Numbered from the stretch's first letter, positions 42,698 through 52,565 are shown. The stretch is DNA of 64,000 nucleotides from an uncultured SAR86 cluster bacterium (GCA_902635045.1 CACPMT010000001.1:156993-220992), one strand, 5' to 3'. Notes: generated from the letters alone by a model not told the origin. A program made the numbers and translations.

Positions 42698-42827
42698 AAT
42701 TCTTCTCTCTAAAAATCCTTCCCTTAAATGATACTGGATTCAGTAAAAGGAAAGCTATTATGCCAAATTTTATTGATATATCATATCTAAAATATAATAA
42801 ATTCCTAACTACAATTTATAGGTAATA

Positions 42828-43769
42828 ATGAACGAAGATTTGAGTTTCAAAGAGGGAGATTTTGGCTTTATAAAGTATAAATCAACTAATCCTTTTGAAT
42901 TTTTTCACATCCTAAATGAGTTAGACAACTTGCCGGAACAAGATTTAGAAGGGTGGTTATTATTTCCTGAAGAAGGAAAAAAACCTTATTCTTGTATGGT
43001 TTGTGTTCATCACAGTGGTGGATGGGGCGCGGCCCAATACGAAATGATTAAAGACATCTTGGAATCTGGCATAGCTGTGTTTCAGGTCAATAGTTTTGAA
43101 TCGAGGGGCGTGACTTCAACAGCGGAAGAACAAATGGCTGTCACTACTGCAATGATTTTGGCTGATGCATTTGAACCTCTCAAATTTTTATCTAAACACC
43201 CAGATATAGATAAAGATAAGATAGGTATTTGTGGTTGGAGTCTGGGGGCGGGTTCATCTCTTTATGCAGGATGGCTGCCATTGGCAGAAAAGTTAGCTCC
43301 ACATGGAGAAAGGTTTGCGCTACATTTAAATTATTATCCTTTGGCTTCATATTGGCCCGAAGAGATGAGATGGACAAAAGCTCCAATTTTAAATCTTTTA
43401 GGTGATCAAGATGACTACACTCCTTTTGAGCTTGCACAAGAATTGACTATTGGGATAAATGAATCAGGAGCTAATTGTAAAGATATTCTCTACCAAGGAG
43501 GCTTGCATGGTTTTGATTCAATGTATCCCAAAACTTTTTGGCCTGATTCAATAGCTCCAAAAGTCTCAAGATTTGCAAAAATTGATAATAACGGCGACAT
43601 GACTTATGAAACAGATGATGGAAAAGTATTGTCTCTGAACAGTCCAGAGGATAGATTAAAATTATTTGAAGAAGTTGCAAAGTTTGGGGCTTGGACAGGT
43701 GGGACTTGGGCACTAAGACGAGCTTGCAAAAAAGATGCGCTAGAGTTTTTGAAAAAAAATCTGCTTTAA
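42828..43769 (+). CDS. dienelactone-hydrolase-like alpha/beta hydrolase
   Basis: The 313-residue protein has the nucleophile elbow CGWSLGAG (Ser138 in GWSLG), an Asp in GDQDDYTP and a His in GGLHGFDS, giving a complete Ser-Asp-His triad. The oxyanion segment may be VHHSGGWG. It is longer than typical dienelactone hydrolase and has no signal peptide, so it acts in the cytoplasm on an unknown ester or lactone. A TATAAT at 42793-42798 may be part of its promoter. The end overlaps the convergent gene by 4 bases. Confidence 0.8.
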   Translation: MNEDLSFKEGDFGFIKYKSTNPFEFFHILNELDNLPEQDLEGWLLFPEEGKKPYSCMVCVHHSGGWGAAQYEMIKDILESGIAVFQVNSFESRGVTSTAEEQMAVTTAMILADAFEPLKFLSKHPDIDKDKIGICGWSLGAGSSLYAGWLPLAEKLAPHGERFALHLNYYPLASYWPEEMRWTKAPILNLLGDQDDYTPFELAQELTIGINESGANCKDILYQGGLHGFDSMYPKTFWPDSIAPKVSRFAKIDNNGDMTYETDDGKVLSLNSPEDRLKLFEEVAKFGAWTGGTWALRRACKKDALEFLKKNLL

Positions 43770-44146
43770 AAGATAAAGTCTCTTTTTGAATATCGCCAAA
43801 AACATATTGCAAAGACGATTATTTCGTTTAAGAAAATATAAAAAGTAGTTGTATTTAAACTATCGTCTAAAAAGAAACTTACAATTCTGCCCACGACGAA
43901 ACTTCCTAGAAAAATTGCATAAGTGAGATAGACTTTTTTTCTTAAATTTATTCGATAAATACTTATAAAAGACATTAGGCCAATGAGAGTAAAAAAAGCA
44001 TAAAGAGCTCTTGTTTCATTTAAATAAACCGCTGAATATTCATAAACCCCAAGGAGTACGGTAATTATTTCAGGAAAAAACAGGCCCATAATTCCAAAGC
44101 CAAGCCATTCAAGCCCAAATAAAAACAAAAAAACTTTATCTAACAT
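43766..44146 (-). CDS. four-helix membrane protein, DUF4345-like
   Basis: The 126-residue protein has four hydrophobic helices (about 4-30, 46-63, 73-90 and 100-118). The ETRALYAFFTLIGL segment in the second helix resembles the charged RA-Y-G motif of DUF4345 proteins. Function unknown. It diverges from the GST-like gene and converges on the hydrolase gene. Confidence 0.65.
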   Translation of the reverse strand: MLDKVFLFLFGLEWLGFGIMGLFFPEIITVLLGVYEYSAVYLNETRALYAFFTLIGLMSFISIYRINLRKKVYLTYAIFLGSFVVGRIVSFFLDDSLNTTTFYIFLNEIIVFAICFWRYSKRDFIF

Positions 44147-44156
44147 TTGCTTAAAA

Positions 44157-44184
44157 TTGATATCTATAATCTAAACTATATTAT
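44157..44184 (+). promoter_or_regulatory. probable promoter of the GST-like gene
   Basis: TTGATA (44157-44162), 16 bp, TATTAT (44179-44184), 28 bases before the ATG at 44213. Both hexamers are close to the sigma-70 consensus. It lies in the divergent gap with the DUF4345-like gene. Confidence 0.5.
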
Positions 44185-44212
44185 AAGAAGACTTGATGCA
44201 ACTTGTTGAATA

Positions 44213-45070
44213 ATGACGAAACCAAAATTGACTCTCTACCATGCTAATTGGTCTCTTTGTAGCCAGATGGTAAGAGTGGCGCTTTTTGAAAAGGGGCTCG
44301 AATTTGATCATGTTCCGATTAAATTATGTGATCATTATGAGGAAGCAGAAAACATTACCAAAGATTATCTTAAAAACATTAATCCAACTGGAGTGGTTCC
44401 TGTTTTGAAGATCGATGATGAATTAGTTAGAGACAGTGCTTACATAATAGAAAGATTAGACGATCTAGAAGGGGAAAATAGAATAAATCTTTGGCCAAAA
44501 GACAAGGCAAGGCGTGAGATTTTAAGAAATTGGGTTTACGATACCACCATCACAGAAGGCGTTCCAATGGGAAAAACTTTAGGTACTGCCATCCCGCTTT
44601 TCTCTATGAGCTTAATTGAGACATTAATAAAAAAACTAAGTTATAGAGCTATATGGAACATTGTTCTTAGACATCCTCGCAGGGAAAGAAAAATTGCTTT
44701 CATAACTATGTATTTTTCGTCGTTAAAAGATAGAGTTGGTCCTCTTGCTTACAAAGGTTTCGTGAATGGAATATTAGAACTTGAAAACAACTTACCAAAT
44801 GATGGATTTTTATTTGGTGACTTTAGCCATGCCGATATCAATCTAATGTGTTGTTTTTATAGATTGCAAGACTTGAGATTAGACTCAGTATTAGAGATGT
44901 CAGAGCTTCCTAAAATAAATGCTTATTGGCAAAATTTAAAAGCTAGAGATAGTTATAAAAAAGGAATTTTAGACTTTCAAGATCACGAAGAAAAATTGAA
45001 TGAAATATTTTTAAATAAAGAAAATCCTCATTTAGAAAAACTCAAAGAAAAAATAAAAGATAGTATTTAG
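44213..45070 (+). CDS. glutathione S-transferase-like protein
   Basis: The 285-residue protein has an N-terminal thioredoxin-like GST domain (LTLYHANWSLCSQMVRVAL, with the NPTGVVPVL cis-proline loop and the glutathione-contact-like DSAYIIERL) and an all-helical C-terminal domain with FLFGDFSHADINLMC, the GST N-capping-like segment. It is longer than typical bacterial GSTs and resembles GDAP1-like forms. Ser or Cys near position 14-16 could be the catalytic residue. Substrate unknown. Confidence 0.85.
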   Translation: MTKPKLTLYHANWSLCSQMVRVALFEKGLEFDHVPIKLCDHYEEAENITKDYLKNINPTGVVPVLKIDDELVRDSAYIIERLDDLEGENRINLWPKDKARREILRNWVYDTTITEGVPMGKTLGTAIPLFSMSLIETLIKKLSYRAIWNIVLRHPRRERKIAFITMYFSSLKDRVGPLAYKGFVNGILELENNLPNDGFLFGDFSHADINLMCCFYRLQDLRLDSVLEMSELPKINAYWQNLKARDSYKKGILDFQDHEEKLNEIFLNKENPHLEKLKEKIKDSI

Positions 45071-45134
45071 ATTTGAAGAAATTTTAGAAATCTACTAATG
45101 TTAATGTCCTTATAATTTTTCAAAGGAGAGAAAA

Positions 45135-45938
45135 ATGAAAAAAAATGTGAAAATAGTAACACTCGTTACTTTATTAGGAGTTTTTGTTGCTTGCAGCAGC
45201 GAGTCAACTCCGACATATTCTGAATTAGGATCAGATGAGTACCCCCAAAAGTTTTATGTGGAATATATCCCTTGTGAACTAGGACCTGACTATTCTCCAG
45301 AAGCATTTGCTCAAGATATGCTTCCTGGCTGGCAGAGTCTTTTGGTAGAGGTTGATTCAAAAATAGTTGCGGCTTATGGTCTTGGCTACGAAAGTAAACC
45401 TGAGGATGCTGAAGAAGATGGCTACTGGCAGCTTGTTTGGAATTCAAAAGAAGATGCTGAAGAAGGATGGACTACTTGGGCTGGGTATGAAAAAACAGCA
45501 GAGTGGAGTGAGGCAACAAGCAACATTTTAGTTTGTGGAAATAAAGAAGATACTTTTTCTTTTGATGCTTACATAAGAAGAGATGTCGATTCGTTGGGTG
45601 AATTTGATAGAACTAATTTTAATTCAAATTATATGGCCTGTTCTTACAATGAAGGACAAGGTGCAGACGAATTAATTTCATCAATTGATAGTTTTGATGC
45701 ATGGTTAGACTCAGATGAAAATATTGATGCTCCATATGGATTTATGGTTTTAGCGCCTGATTATGAAACAGAAGAATTTGATTTCATATGGGGGGATTTT
45801 CATCAGACAGTTGAGAATAGAGAAGAAGGAACTGCAAACTTTTTAGCAAAAGCTCCAAATATTCAAGCGGCTTTTGATGAAGTAGCTTCATGTCAAGAAG
45901 TAATTTCTTACAATACTGGACAAATTCCATCTAGCTAG
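45135..45938 (+). CDS. predicted lipoprotein with two similar halves
   Basis: The 267-residue protein has a lipoprotein signal peptide with FVAC as lipobox (Cys20) and a very acidic mature part. It appears to consist of two roughly equal halves, each beginning with a strand and ending with Trp-rich acidic sequence (YWQLVWNSKED and FDFIWGDFHQ). It is not assigned to a named family. It may belong with the bipartite exported proteins at 55673 and 56396, but direct similarity is not obvious by eye. It has an AAGGAGAG ribosome site and a strong terminator after it. Confidence 0.8.
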   Translation: MKKNVKIVTLVTLLGVFVACSSESTPTYSELGSDEYPQKFYVEYIPCELGPDYSPEAFAQDMLPGWQSLLVEVDSKIVAAYGLGYESKPEDAEEDGYWQLVWNSKEDAEEGWTTWAGYEKTAEWSEATSNILVCGNKEDTFSFDAYIRRDVDSLGEFDRTNFNSNYMACSYNEGQGADELISSIDSFDAWLDSDENIDAPYGFMVLAPDYETEEFDFIWGDFHQTVENREEGTANFLAKAPNIQAAFDEVASCQEVISYNTGQIPSS

Positions 45939-45953
45939 TAATAAATAAAAAAA

Positions 45954-45978
45954 GGCTGCATTGAGCAGCCTTTTTTTT
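45954..45978. terminator. bidirectional terminator between lipoprotein gene and hupE-like gene
   Basis: A GGCTGC/GCAGCC stem (45954-45959 and 45965-45970) with loop ATTGA is flanked by an A run and a T run, and lies between the two convergent genes. Confidence 0.88.
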
Positions 45979-46933
45979 AAGTCACAATGCCAATTACTCT
46001 TTCAATGAACCAATAACTGCCTATACCTCCTAACAAATAAGAAGCGAAAATATAAGAACTTTTTTCTAATTTTATTTTTGAAAGCAAGTAGATTCCAAAA
46101 AGAAAAACAGGAATCATGATTAATTGGCCTATTTCAATTCCTATGTTGAAAAAGAGGAGAGACAGTAAAAGCTGATCATTTGCTATTCCTATTTCCGATA
46201 GGGCGCCAGCAAATCCGAAGCCATGGAGTAAACCAAAACCGAACGCCATCAACCAAGGCGTTTTTTTTAGTTTGTCCTCTGAATTAATTTCAAATGCCAA
46301 ATAAATAATGGTTAAAGCAATTAATGCTTCGATACTTCCAGATGGAAGTTTTACTATACCTAAAACTGAAAGCGCTAAAGTAATACTATGCGCTAGGGTG
46401 AAAGCAGTAATGGTCTTCAATAAATTCTTCCAGCCGAAAACTATAAATAATAAGCCCATTACAAATAAAAGATGATCCGGACCACCAATTAAATGCTCAA
46501 CTCCTAAGACAAAATAGGCTGTCGGAAAAGTTTGTTCATCTTCAGGAATTTTTATTGTTGAATTCTTCAAGTTCATCAGTCCTTCAAATCTTTTTGCATC
46601 TAAAAAGTTAATCGTTACAAGGGCATCATTTAAAACGCTCAACCCAACAACTTTTATTTCTGCTCCTCTTATAGACGAATCACAGCTAAGAGATATTTTT
46701 TCTATAGAATATTTACCCTGTTTATAAGGAATTTGGTTGAGAGCAGAGCAATTTTGAGGAAATAAAAGGGAAGCTCGTTCTCCAATGGATCTAATGGGAT
46801 ACATCCAAGTAGCCTCATAATTAGAATCTTTTTTTTCATTCATAATTAAGTGGGCGGGGCTAAACTCATGACCAGATAAATTAATACTTAAAAAAATCAG
46901 GTAAAGAAAAGTTAAATTTTTAATAAATTTCAT
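45977..46933 (-). CDS. HupE/UreJ_2 family membrane protein
   Basis: The 318-residue protein has an N-terminal signal sequence, an extracytoplasmic beta-type domain of about 120 residues, then six or seven helices. GVEHLIGGPDHLLFVMGL and FTLAHSITLALSVLG, with His and Asp in membrane helices, mark the HupE/UreJ_2 family, which is linked to metal transport in some members. Substrate here is unknown. It overlaps the PPIase gene by 4 bases. Confidence 0.85.
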   Translation of the reverse strand: MKFIKNLTFLYLIFLSINLSGHEFSPAHLIMNEKKDSNYEATWMYPIRSIGERASLLFPQNCSALNQIPYKQGKYSIEKISLSCDSSIRGAEIKVVGLSVLNDALVTINFLDAKRFEGLMNLKNSTIKIPEDEQTFPTAYFVLGVEHLIGGPDHLLFVMGLLFIVFGWKNLLKTITAFTLAHSITLALSVLGIVKLPSGSIEALIALTIIYLAFEINSEDKLKKTPWLMAFGFGLLHGFGFAGALSEIGIANDQLLLSLLFFNIGIEIGQLIMIPVFLFGIYLLSKIKLEKSSYIFASYLLGGIGSYWFIERVIGIVT

Positions 46934-47730
46934 TGGGTAAAGCTAGGGCTAATAATTACCTGGTAATTTGCTTTTAACTCGTCTACAAAGTTTTTTATTT
47001 GCATGTCTCTTTGGTTCAATAAAAAGTCCGCTCTTACTTGAGAAATCACTTCTTCAAAAGATGGCATGTATTCTTCATTTTTATCTAAAATTTTTACGAG
47101 GTGGCTACCATAAGTAGATGAAATTGGCCCTTGCCAATTGCCAAGCGGTAAAGTTAAAAAAGCTTCTGAAAAAGATTTTCCAAAATCTCTTTCAATATCC
47201 AATAAGCTTCTATTCGAAAAATTTTTGCCCAATAAAAAAGGGTCAGCATTTATTACTGTTTTATTATTAAAAAGGTTATCTGCTGCTTGAGAAGCTCTTT
47301 CGCTTCCATTTCTATTTTCAGCAAAATAAAGATGTGTAAAACTGAAGTTTTGAGGAATTAAATACGATTCTTTTGAATCTTCATAAAATTTTTCAAGCTT
47401 TTCAATTTCTGGTTCTGTAGATAGAGTTTCCTGTTTTAGAAAAGAGATCTTTTGGGCAAGTCTTCTTTTGATAATTCTATCTTCGCTATCCAAGCCAAGC
47501 CTAAGGGCTTCTCTGTAAAGAATTTCTTCTTCAATAAGACTATCAATGATAGATCTAATCTCGTCGTTATTAGGTTCTCTTCCGACTTGCAAGTTCCAGG
47601 TGTTAATCAAAGCAATTACTTCTTCATTTGAAATATAAATAGTTTTATCTTCATTAGGCGGATTAAGAAAAAGGTCTACCAAAAATATTGATAAACCTAT
47701 TCCTAAAAATAAGATTAGTTTTTTTGACAC
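46930..47730 (-). CDS. membrane-anchored peptidyl-prolyl isomerase (parvulin/SurA type)
   Basis: The 266-residue protein has an N-terminal anchor helix (about 5-21), a SurA_N-like helical part (ALINTWNLQVGREPN onward), and a rotamase-like domain at about 115-225 containing FTHLYFAEN and PLGNWQGPISSTYGSHLVKIL. It probably folds or chaperones exported proteins. The start is GTG. Its position between DUF3604 and HupE-like genes suggests it serves one of them. Confidence 0.82.
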   Translation of the reverse strand: MSKKLILFLGIGLSIFLVDLFLNPPNEDKTIYISNEEVIALINTWNLQVGREPNNDEIRSIIDSLIEEEILYREALRLGLDSEDRIIKRRLAQKISFLKQETLSTEPEIEKLEKFYEDSKESYLIPQNFSFTHLYFAENRNGSERASQAADNLFNNKTVINADPFLLGKNFSNRSLLDIERDFGKSFSEAFLTLPLGNWQGPISSTYGSHLVKILDKNEEYMPSFEEVISQVRADFLLNQRDMQIKNFVDELKANYQVIISPSFTQ

Positions 47731-47738
47731 TTAATTAT

Positions 47739-49802
47739 TTATTCAACGTATTCGGCTAAATCTGATTGCATAGATTGAGCTGGCGCTAATTCGTTGGAGC
47801 CAGTTGGGACAAACCAAATTGGCGAAGACCAGGCTCTTTCTTGAATAGTGTCGTGAATATCAGGCCTAGGAGCTAGACCCCTTTTGATTGCATCCCAAGT
47901 TGACCACCTACAAGTTGGATTCTCTAGAACTCTTACGTAGTAAAAAGCTCTATCATTTGGATTGAATTCAGGATCTGTCCAAGTCGCTTTTAATTCAGCT
48001 GAGCCAACATCTTTTGAAAAGGCACAGGTTTCGATATCGACCCGAGCACCATTGTCTGGACATCTATTGGTTTCAGGGTTTACTTCTAGGCCATTAGAGC
48101 AAGCAACATCGTATATGACCTCGGTTGGAGAAGAGTCAAATTGACTGATGGAGCCTTTGATTATTTGCACTCTTTGCAGGGGTGCTCCATGTTTATCCCT
48201 TTGTGCCCAAACTAAGAAACTTGGCACTTTATCTCCGTCCGCTAAAATTTCACCCCCCATAGTCGAACTATTTGCATAAGCAGCTTTGACTAAGTTCTCG
48301 TCATTTAAATCTAGTTGATCTGTCTCAAATCCCCCAAAAAATCTGACTTTGATTCTATTACCTGTTGTAGCAAAAGTCTCCTTTCGACGCATTGCTGAAA
48401 ATATAGAATCTCTTGTGTTTTCTTCAGCCCAAACACCTGCAAGACCAGATGCACCCCAGGTTTCAAAACCTGTATTTGCGTAAGTACCTTGATCTGTCTC
48501 AGTGACACTTACACCTGCACCGCCTTGAGGCAATTGGTCTACTTGTAACTCGCTTAAGGGAACACTACCTCGTCCTTCAGGAGTACCATCAATAATTCCA
48601 ATTTTTGACCAATAATCTTCTTCACTATAAGCTCCAGCTCCAGTGTGAGAATCACTTGCCCCGATTAAGCCAAATTTGAAAGGATTTCCCTGTGCGCTGT
48701 ACTCTAAAACCATACCTTTAATAAAAGCATCTCTGACATATCCACCAGCTGGAAAACTGTAGGTTCTAGGAAAAGAACCAATTCTAGATTCATAGATTCC
48801 AAAATCAGCAAATTCGTCATTTGGAGATAAAAGAGGATGAGTGTCTGAAGTCCCTTTCACCTGAGTCATTTCAACGATTGGTTCATTTCTCATTCTCATT
48901 TCTGAGTAGGCTTGCGTAATTGGTTTTCCATTAAAAGTTCGCATATCAAACATTGCACCATTAGAACCATTCGAGTTGTGGGGAATAGCAATTGAGTCAA
49001 CGCCCAATTCTCTCAATCCATCCATCCATTTCCATAAATTTTCTGGATTTATCGAATCAATTCTTGAATGAGGCCTCACCGGTATTTGATCGCCTTTAAA
49101 AATTACATTCCTATGAAGGTTTCCATTGCCAACATCTGTCGAAGTTGTAAATTCGTATGCGGTGAAAGTAGTAAATCTTCCAGGATCATTAGCTTCTTCC
49201 GCGGCTCGGACTATGTCAGCCCAAGCAGAAATATGTGTATCGTGATCAAAAACTTTGGAGCCAATCTGCAAGTGAGGAGTTAAGATGGCACGCCACAAAG
49301 TCGGATCCCACCAAGGGCGCACATCAGCAAGAATATTTCTTACTTGATTACCAAACAAGTTAAAACGATCAACTATGGAATCAACGCCTCGGTTGCCATC
49401 ACGGTTTAAATCATGAAAAGCTTCTACTCCAGGTAGAGTTGAAGCATAAGTCGAAGTATCCGCCCAAGCGTTGATCATACCTAGGAAAAAAGCGTGATCG
49501 GTTACAGCATAAAAATCCAACGGCTCTTTTATTTTCATATCAAAACCGAGTGGATGTTGAATAGCTTCGCCTTGGGCAAAGCGGTAAGCATCGTCAGGTG
49601 TTGCAGTTGTACCGAAAATATAAGCGTCAAAAGAATATTTAGTATGAATATGAGTGTCTCCAAAGTAAGCATTCCTGTCTTCGTTGTAATCAGGGGTCGT
49701 CGTTACAGCTGGAGCAACACCAGAATAATCAACAATTTCGTATCTAGTATCAGTACAGCTGATAAAAGTTAAAACTAAAATAGTTATAAAAAGATGTTTC
49801 AC
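47739..49802 (-). CDS. DUF3604 lipoprotein (PHP-like metal-dependent hydrolase)
   Basis: The 687-residue protein has a lipoprotein signal with ISC as lipobox (Cys16). Metal-ligand motifs of a PHP-like fold are visible: GDTHIHTKYSFDAYIFG (His51 and His53), VTDHAFFLGM, AIPHNSNGSNG and GASDSHTGAGAYS. These match DUF3604, a family common in marine and soil Gram-negatives whose substrate is not established. The start is GTG with GGGGG upstream. It heads the HupE-PPIase-DUF3604 trio. Confidence 0.9.
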   Translation of the reverse strand: MKHLFITILVLTFISCTDTRYEIVDYSGVAPAVTTTPDYNEDRNAYFGDTHIHTKYSFDAYIFGTTATPDDAYRFAQGEAIQHPLGFDMKIKEPLDFYAVTDHAFFLGMINAWADTSTYASTLPGVEAFHDLNRDGNRGVDSIVDRFNLFGNQVRNILADVRPWWDPTLWRAILTPHLQIGSKVFDHDTHISAWADIVRAAEEANDPGRFTTFTAYEFTTSTDVGNGNLHRNVIFKGDQIPVRPHSRIDSINPENLWKWMDGLRELGVDSIAIPHNSNGSNGAMFDMRTFNGKPITQAYSEMRMRNEPIVEMTQVKGTSDTHPLLSPNDEFADFGIYESRIGSFPRTYSFPAGGYVRDAFIKGMVLEYSAQGNPFKFGLIGASDSHTGAGAYSEEDYWSKIGIIDGTPEGRGSVPLSELQVDQLPQGGAGVSVTETDQGTYANTGFETWGASGLAGVWAEENTRDSIFSAMRRKETFATTGNRIKVRFFGGFETDQLDLNDENLVKAAYANSSTMGGEILADGDKVPSFLVWAQRDKHGAPLQRVQIIKGSISQFDSSPTEVIYDVACSNGLEVNPETNRCPDNGARVDIETCAFSKDVGSAELKATWTDPEFNPNDRAFYYVRVLENPTCRWSTWDAIKRGLAPRPDIHDTIQERAWSSPIWFVPTGSNELAPAQSMQSDLAEYVE

Positions 49803-49878
49803 AATGCCCCCTTTGGATGAATATCTACTATCTAAGATTTTAAAGTAAAAATCAGTAGATTTACAAATGTCTTAATTT

Positions 49879-51555
49879 CTATGACCAAGTCGCTTTGATC
49901 ATGTCTGCAGCTTTTTCTCCAATCATTATGGTTGGTGCGTTAGTGTTACCACCAATCAAAGTCGGCATTATGGATGCATCTACAACTCTGACATTATCAA
50001 GAGCATGAACTTTTAGTTCGTGATCCACTACGCTCATTTCATCTCTGCCCATTTTGCAAGTGCCTACTGGGTGATAGACGGTATCGGCTTCTTCTCTTAT
50101 TGCTTCCTCAATTTTTTCGTCGCTACTTAAATCAACTGGCCTTAGATTATTTTTGGTATGTTCCTTCAATGGTTCGGTATTCATGATTTCCATCATCTTT
50201 TTGTAGCCAGTCACCAGCAGATCAACATCTGCTTGGGCACTGAGAAACCTGGGATCAATTTTTGGCGGGTCTTTGGGATCACTTGAATTTAAGGTGACTT
50301 CACCTCTAGATTTTGGTCGCAATAAGCAAACATGACAGCTCAGCCCGTTACCATATACAAATTGCCTACCATGATCTTTAACTGGAGCAACGCAGAAATG
50401 TAGTTGTAGATCTGGAATTTCTTGTTCAGGAGAAGACTTAATAAATCCAGCACCCTCAGCGATAGTAGATGTAAATTGACCAGTTTTAGTGAATAAATAT
50501 TTTAGGATTTCGAGTGGAAACTTAAAAAAAATAGATTGCAGAGAAAGACCTATCAAATCAGTACTTTGGTGAAGATGTACACTTACATAATCAATATGGT
50601 CTTGTAAATTTTTTCCTACCCCTGGGATATTAAATAAGGTGTCGATGCCATGAGTTTTTAATTCTTCGGTCGGACCAATTCCAGAACGCATTAAAATCTG
50701 TGGCGATCCAAAAGCTCCTGAAGAAACTAATACTTCCTTTTTTACACCAACACAAAAAGAACGATTGCTTTTATCTAAGCATTCCACACCTATAGCTTTG
50801 TTTCCTTCGAAAATTATTCTATCAATTATCGTGTTAGTTAAGATTTCTAAGTTAGGTCTGTCTTTTACAGGGTGCAGGTAAGCAGCAGCTGCACTACATC
50901 TTTTTCCATTTTTTTGAGTCGTTTGATAAATGCCAACCCCTTCTTGCTCTTTGCCATTGTAATCATCGTTGACTTTGTAAAATTTAGAAGCTGCTTCTAC
51001 AAAGTAGTCCACAAATTTATTTTTATGAGGAATATTGGTAACGTTCAGCGGTCCATCCTGTCCATGATATTCATTGTCGATCATTTCATTATGTTCAGCT
51101 TTTTTGAAGTAAGGCAAAACTTCATCATAAGACCAGCCCGGATTACCAAGACTTGCCCAATGATCGTAATCCCATTTATGACCGCGCACATATAACATGG
51201 CATTAATCGAGCTCGACCCACCTAAAGTCTTCCCTCTCGGTTGGTAGCCTCTTCTGTGTTCTTCTAGCTCTTCTTTTAATTTATGAGTTTGACCAGTGGT
51301 ATCTACAACAGCAACTTCGTGTTCCAAAGATTTTTCTTTGGCAAAACCTTTTTGAGGCTCAGTTAAAAAAGCCCAATTGTATTTGCTCTTATCTCCCATG
51401 AAGGCGAAGAGAGCAGGCGTTTTAATAGAGATGCTATTATCTTTAGATCCAGCTTCAATTAAACAGACCGTATGATTTGGATTTGAACTTAATCTATTTG
51501 CCAGCACGCAACCTGCTGAACCTCCTCCAAGAACTACAAAATCATAATTTTTCAT
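49879..51555 (-). CDS. GMC family oxidoreductase (choline dehydrogenase-like)
   Basis: The 558-residue flavoprotein has an FAD-binding GGGSAGCVLANRL at 9-21, the GMC signatures RGKTLGGSSSINAMLYVRG and SSGAFGSPQILMRSGIG, the catalytic His in VYHPVGTCKMG, and a closing NTNAPTIMIGEKAADMI. It oxidises an unknown alcohol in the cytoplasm and has no signal peptide. It overlaps the upstream MDR gene by 4 bases, so the two are coupled and may act in one alcohol-degradation route. Confidence 0.92.
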   Translation of the reverse strand: MKNYDFVVLGGGSAGCVLANRLSSNPNHTVCLIEAGSKDNSISIKTPALFAFMGDKSKYNWAFLTEPQKGFAKEKSLEHEVAVVDTTGQTHKLKEELEEHRRGYQPRGKTLGGSSSINAMLYVRGHKWDYDHWASLGNPGWSYDEVLPYFKKAEHNEMIDNEYHGQDGPLNVTNIPHKNKFVDYFVEAASKFYKVNDDYNGKEQEGVGIYQTTQKNGKRCSAAAAYLHPVKDRPNLEILTNTIIDRIIFEGNKAIGVECLDKSNRSFCVGVKKEVLVSSGAFGSPQILMRSGIGPTEELKTHGIDTLFNIPGVGKNLQDHIDYVSVHLHQSTDLIGLSLQSIFFKFPLEILKYLFTKTGQFTSTIAEGAGFIKSSPEQEIPDLQLHFCVAPVKDHGRQFVYGNGLSCHVCLLRPKSRGEVTLNSSDPKDPPKIDPRFLSAQADVDLLVTGYKKMMEIMNTEPLKEHTKNNLRPVDLSSDEKIEEAIREEADTVYHPVGTCKMGRDEMSVVDHELKVHALDNVRVVDASIMPTLIGGNTNAPTIMIGEKAADMIKATWS

Positions 51556-52565
51556 TCAGCTCCCATCGTTATGGAAATCTTGCCAAAATGTTTATTGTCT
51601 ATTTGATGTTGAAAGGCATCGGAAAGATTAGCTAAATCAAAAGTATCGCTAATTACTGGTTTTATATTGTGTTTTTCAATAAATTCAATCATGGCTATTT
51701 GAGATTGTTGATTGGCCATTGCAATACCACTCAAACGTACCTGTTTGAGAAAGATTCTGGGTAAAATAATTTCACTCACTGCTGGACCGCTCAAAACACC
51801 AATCAAAGCAATGTGTCCGCCAAGTTTGGCCGCTCGCACGGATTCCCCAAAAGTTCCACCACCGCCAACTTCCATAACGTGATCAACTCCTTCGTTGTTT
51901 GTAATTTTTAAAACTTCCTTTCCCCATTCCGGATGTTCCTTATAGTTAATCAGTTCGTCTGCGCCAAGTTCTTTTAGTTTTGCTAACTTTTCTTCAGACG
52001 AAGATGTGGCGATAACTTTTGCCCCCATGCATTTTGCCAACTGCAAGGCAAAAATTGAAACACCACCAGTGCCCTGGATCAATACAGTTTCATCTTTTTT
52101 TAAATTTCCTTCATCCACCAATGCTCGCCAAGCGGTAAGTCCAGCACAAGGCAATGTTGCCGCTTCAGAAAAGGAAAGGTTGTCTGGTATTTTTGTGAGC
52201 GCAGTTTCTTTAATAGCGATGACTTCTGCGGCATAACCATCTTCGTTATCACCAATAAAACTCAACAGCTCGTATTTAGGAGGACCGTCCACCCAATTTG
52301 GGAAACAAACACTCATGACTTTATCGCCAATTTTCCACCTAGTTACATCTGAACCAACTTCAAGAATTTCTCCTGCTCCATCAGAAAGTGGGACTCGTTT
52401 ATCATCCGTAGGAATTAGACCTAGCGCTACCATCAGATCGTGATAATTAAGACTGCTGGCATAAATCTTCATCAAAACTTCGTCGTTTGCTAAATTGGGA
52501 GAGTCTACATTCTCCAATTTTAAATTTTCTAGACCACCGGGTTTTTGAATTTGTATTTGCCTCAT
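51552..52565 (-). CDS. zinc-independent alcohol dehydrogenase/quinone oxidoreductase-like MDR
   Basis: The 337-residue MDR-superfamily protein has GAGEILEVGSDVTRW, a Rossmann GTGGVSIFALQLAKCMGA, and GGGTFGESVRAAKLGG. Zinc ligands of classical alcohol dehydrogenases are not evident. It probably uses NADPH on a carbonyl or alkene substrate. Expressed with the GMC oxidoreductase downstream. Confidence 0.85.
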   Translation of the reverse strand: MRQIQIQKPGGLENLKLENVDSPNLANDEVLMKIYASSLNYHDLMVALGLIPTDDKRVPLSDGAGEILEVGSDVTRWKIGDKVMSVCFPNWVDGPPKYELLSFIGDNEDGYAAEVIAIKETALTKIPDNLSFSEAATLPCAGLTAWRALVDEGNLKKDETVLIQGTGGVSIFALQLAKCMGAKVIATSSSEEKLAKLKELGADELINYKEHPEWGKEVLKITNNEGVDHVMEVGGGGTFGESVRAAKLGGHIALIGVLSGPAVSEIILPRIFLKQVRLSGIAMANQQSQIAMIEFIEKHNIKPVISDTFDLANLSDAFQHQIDNKHFGKISITMGAE

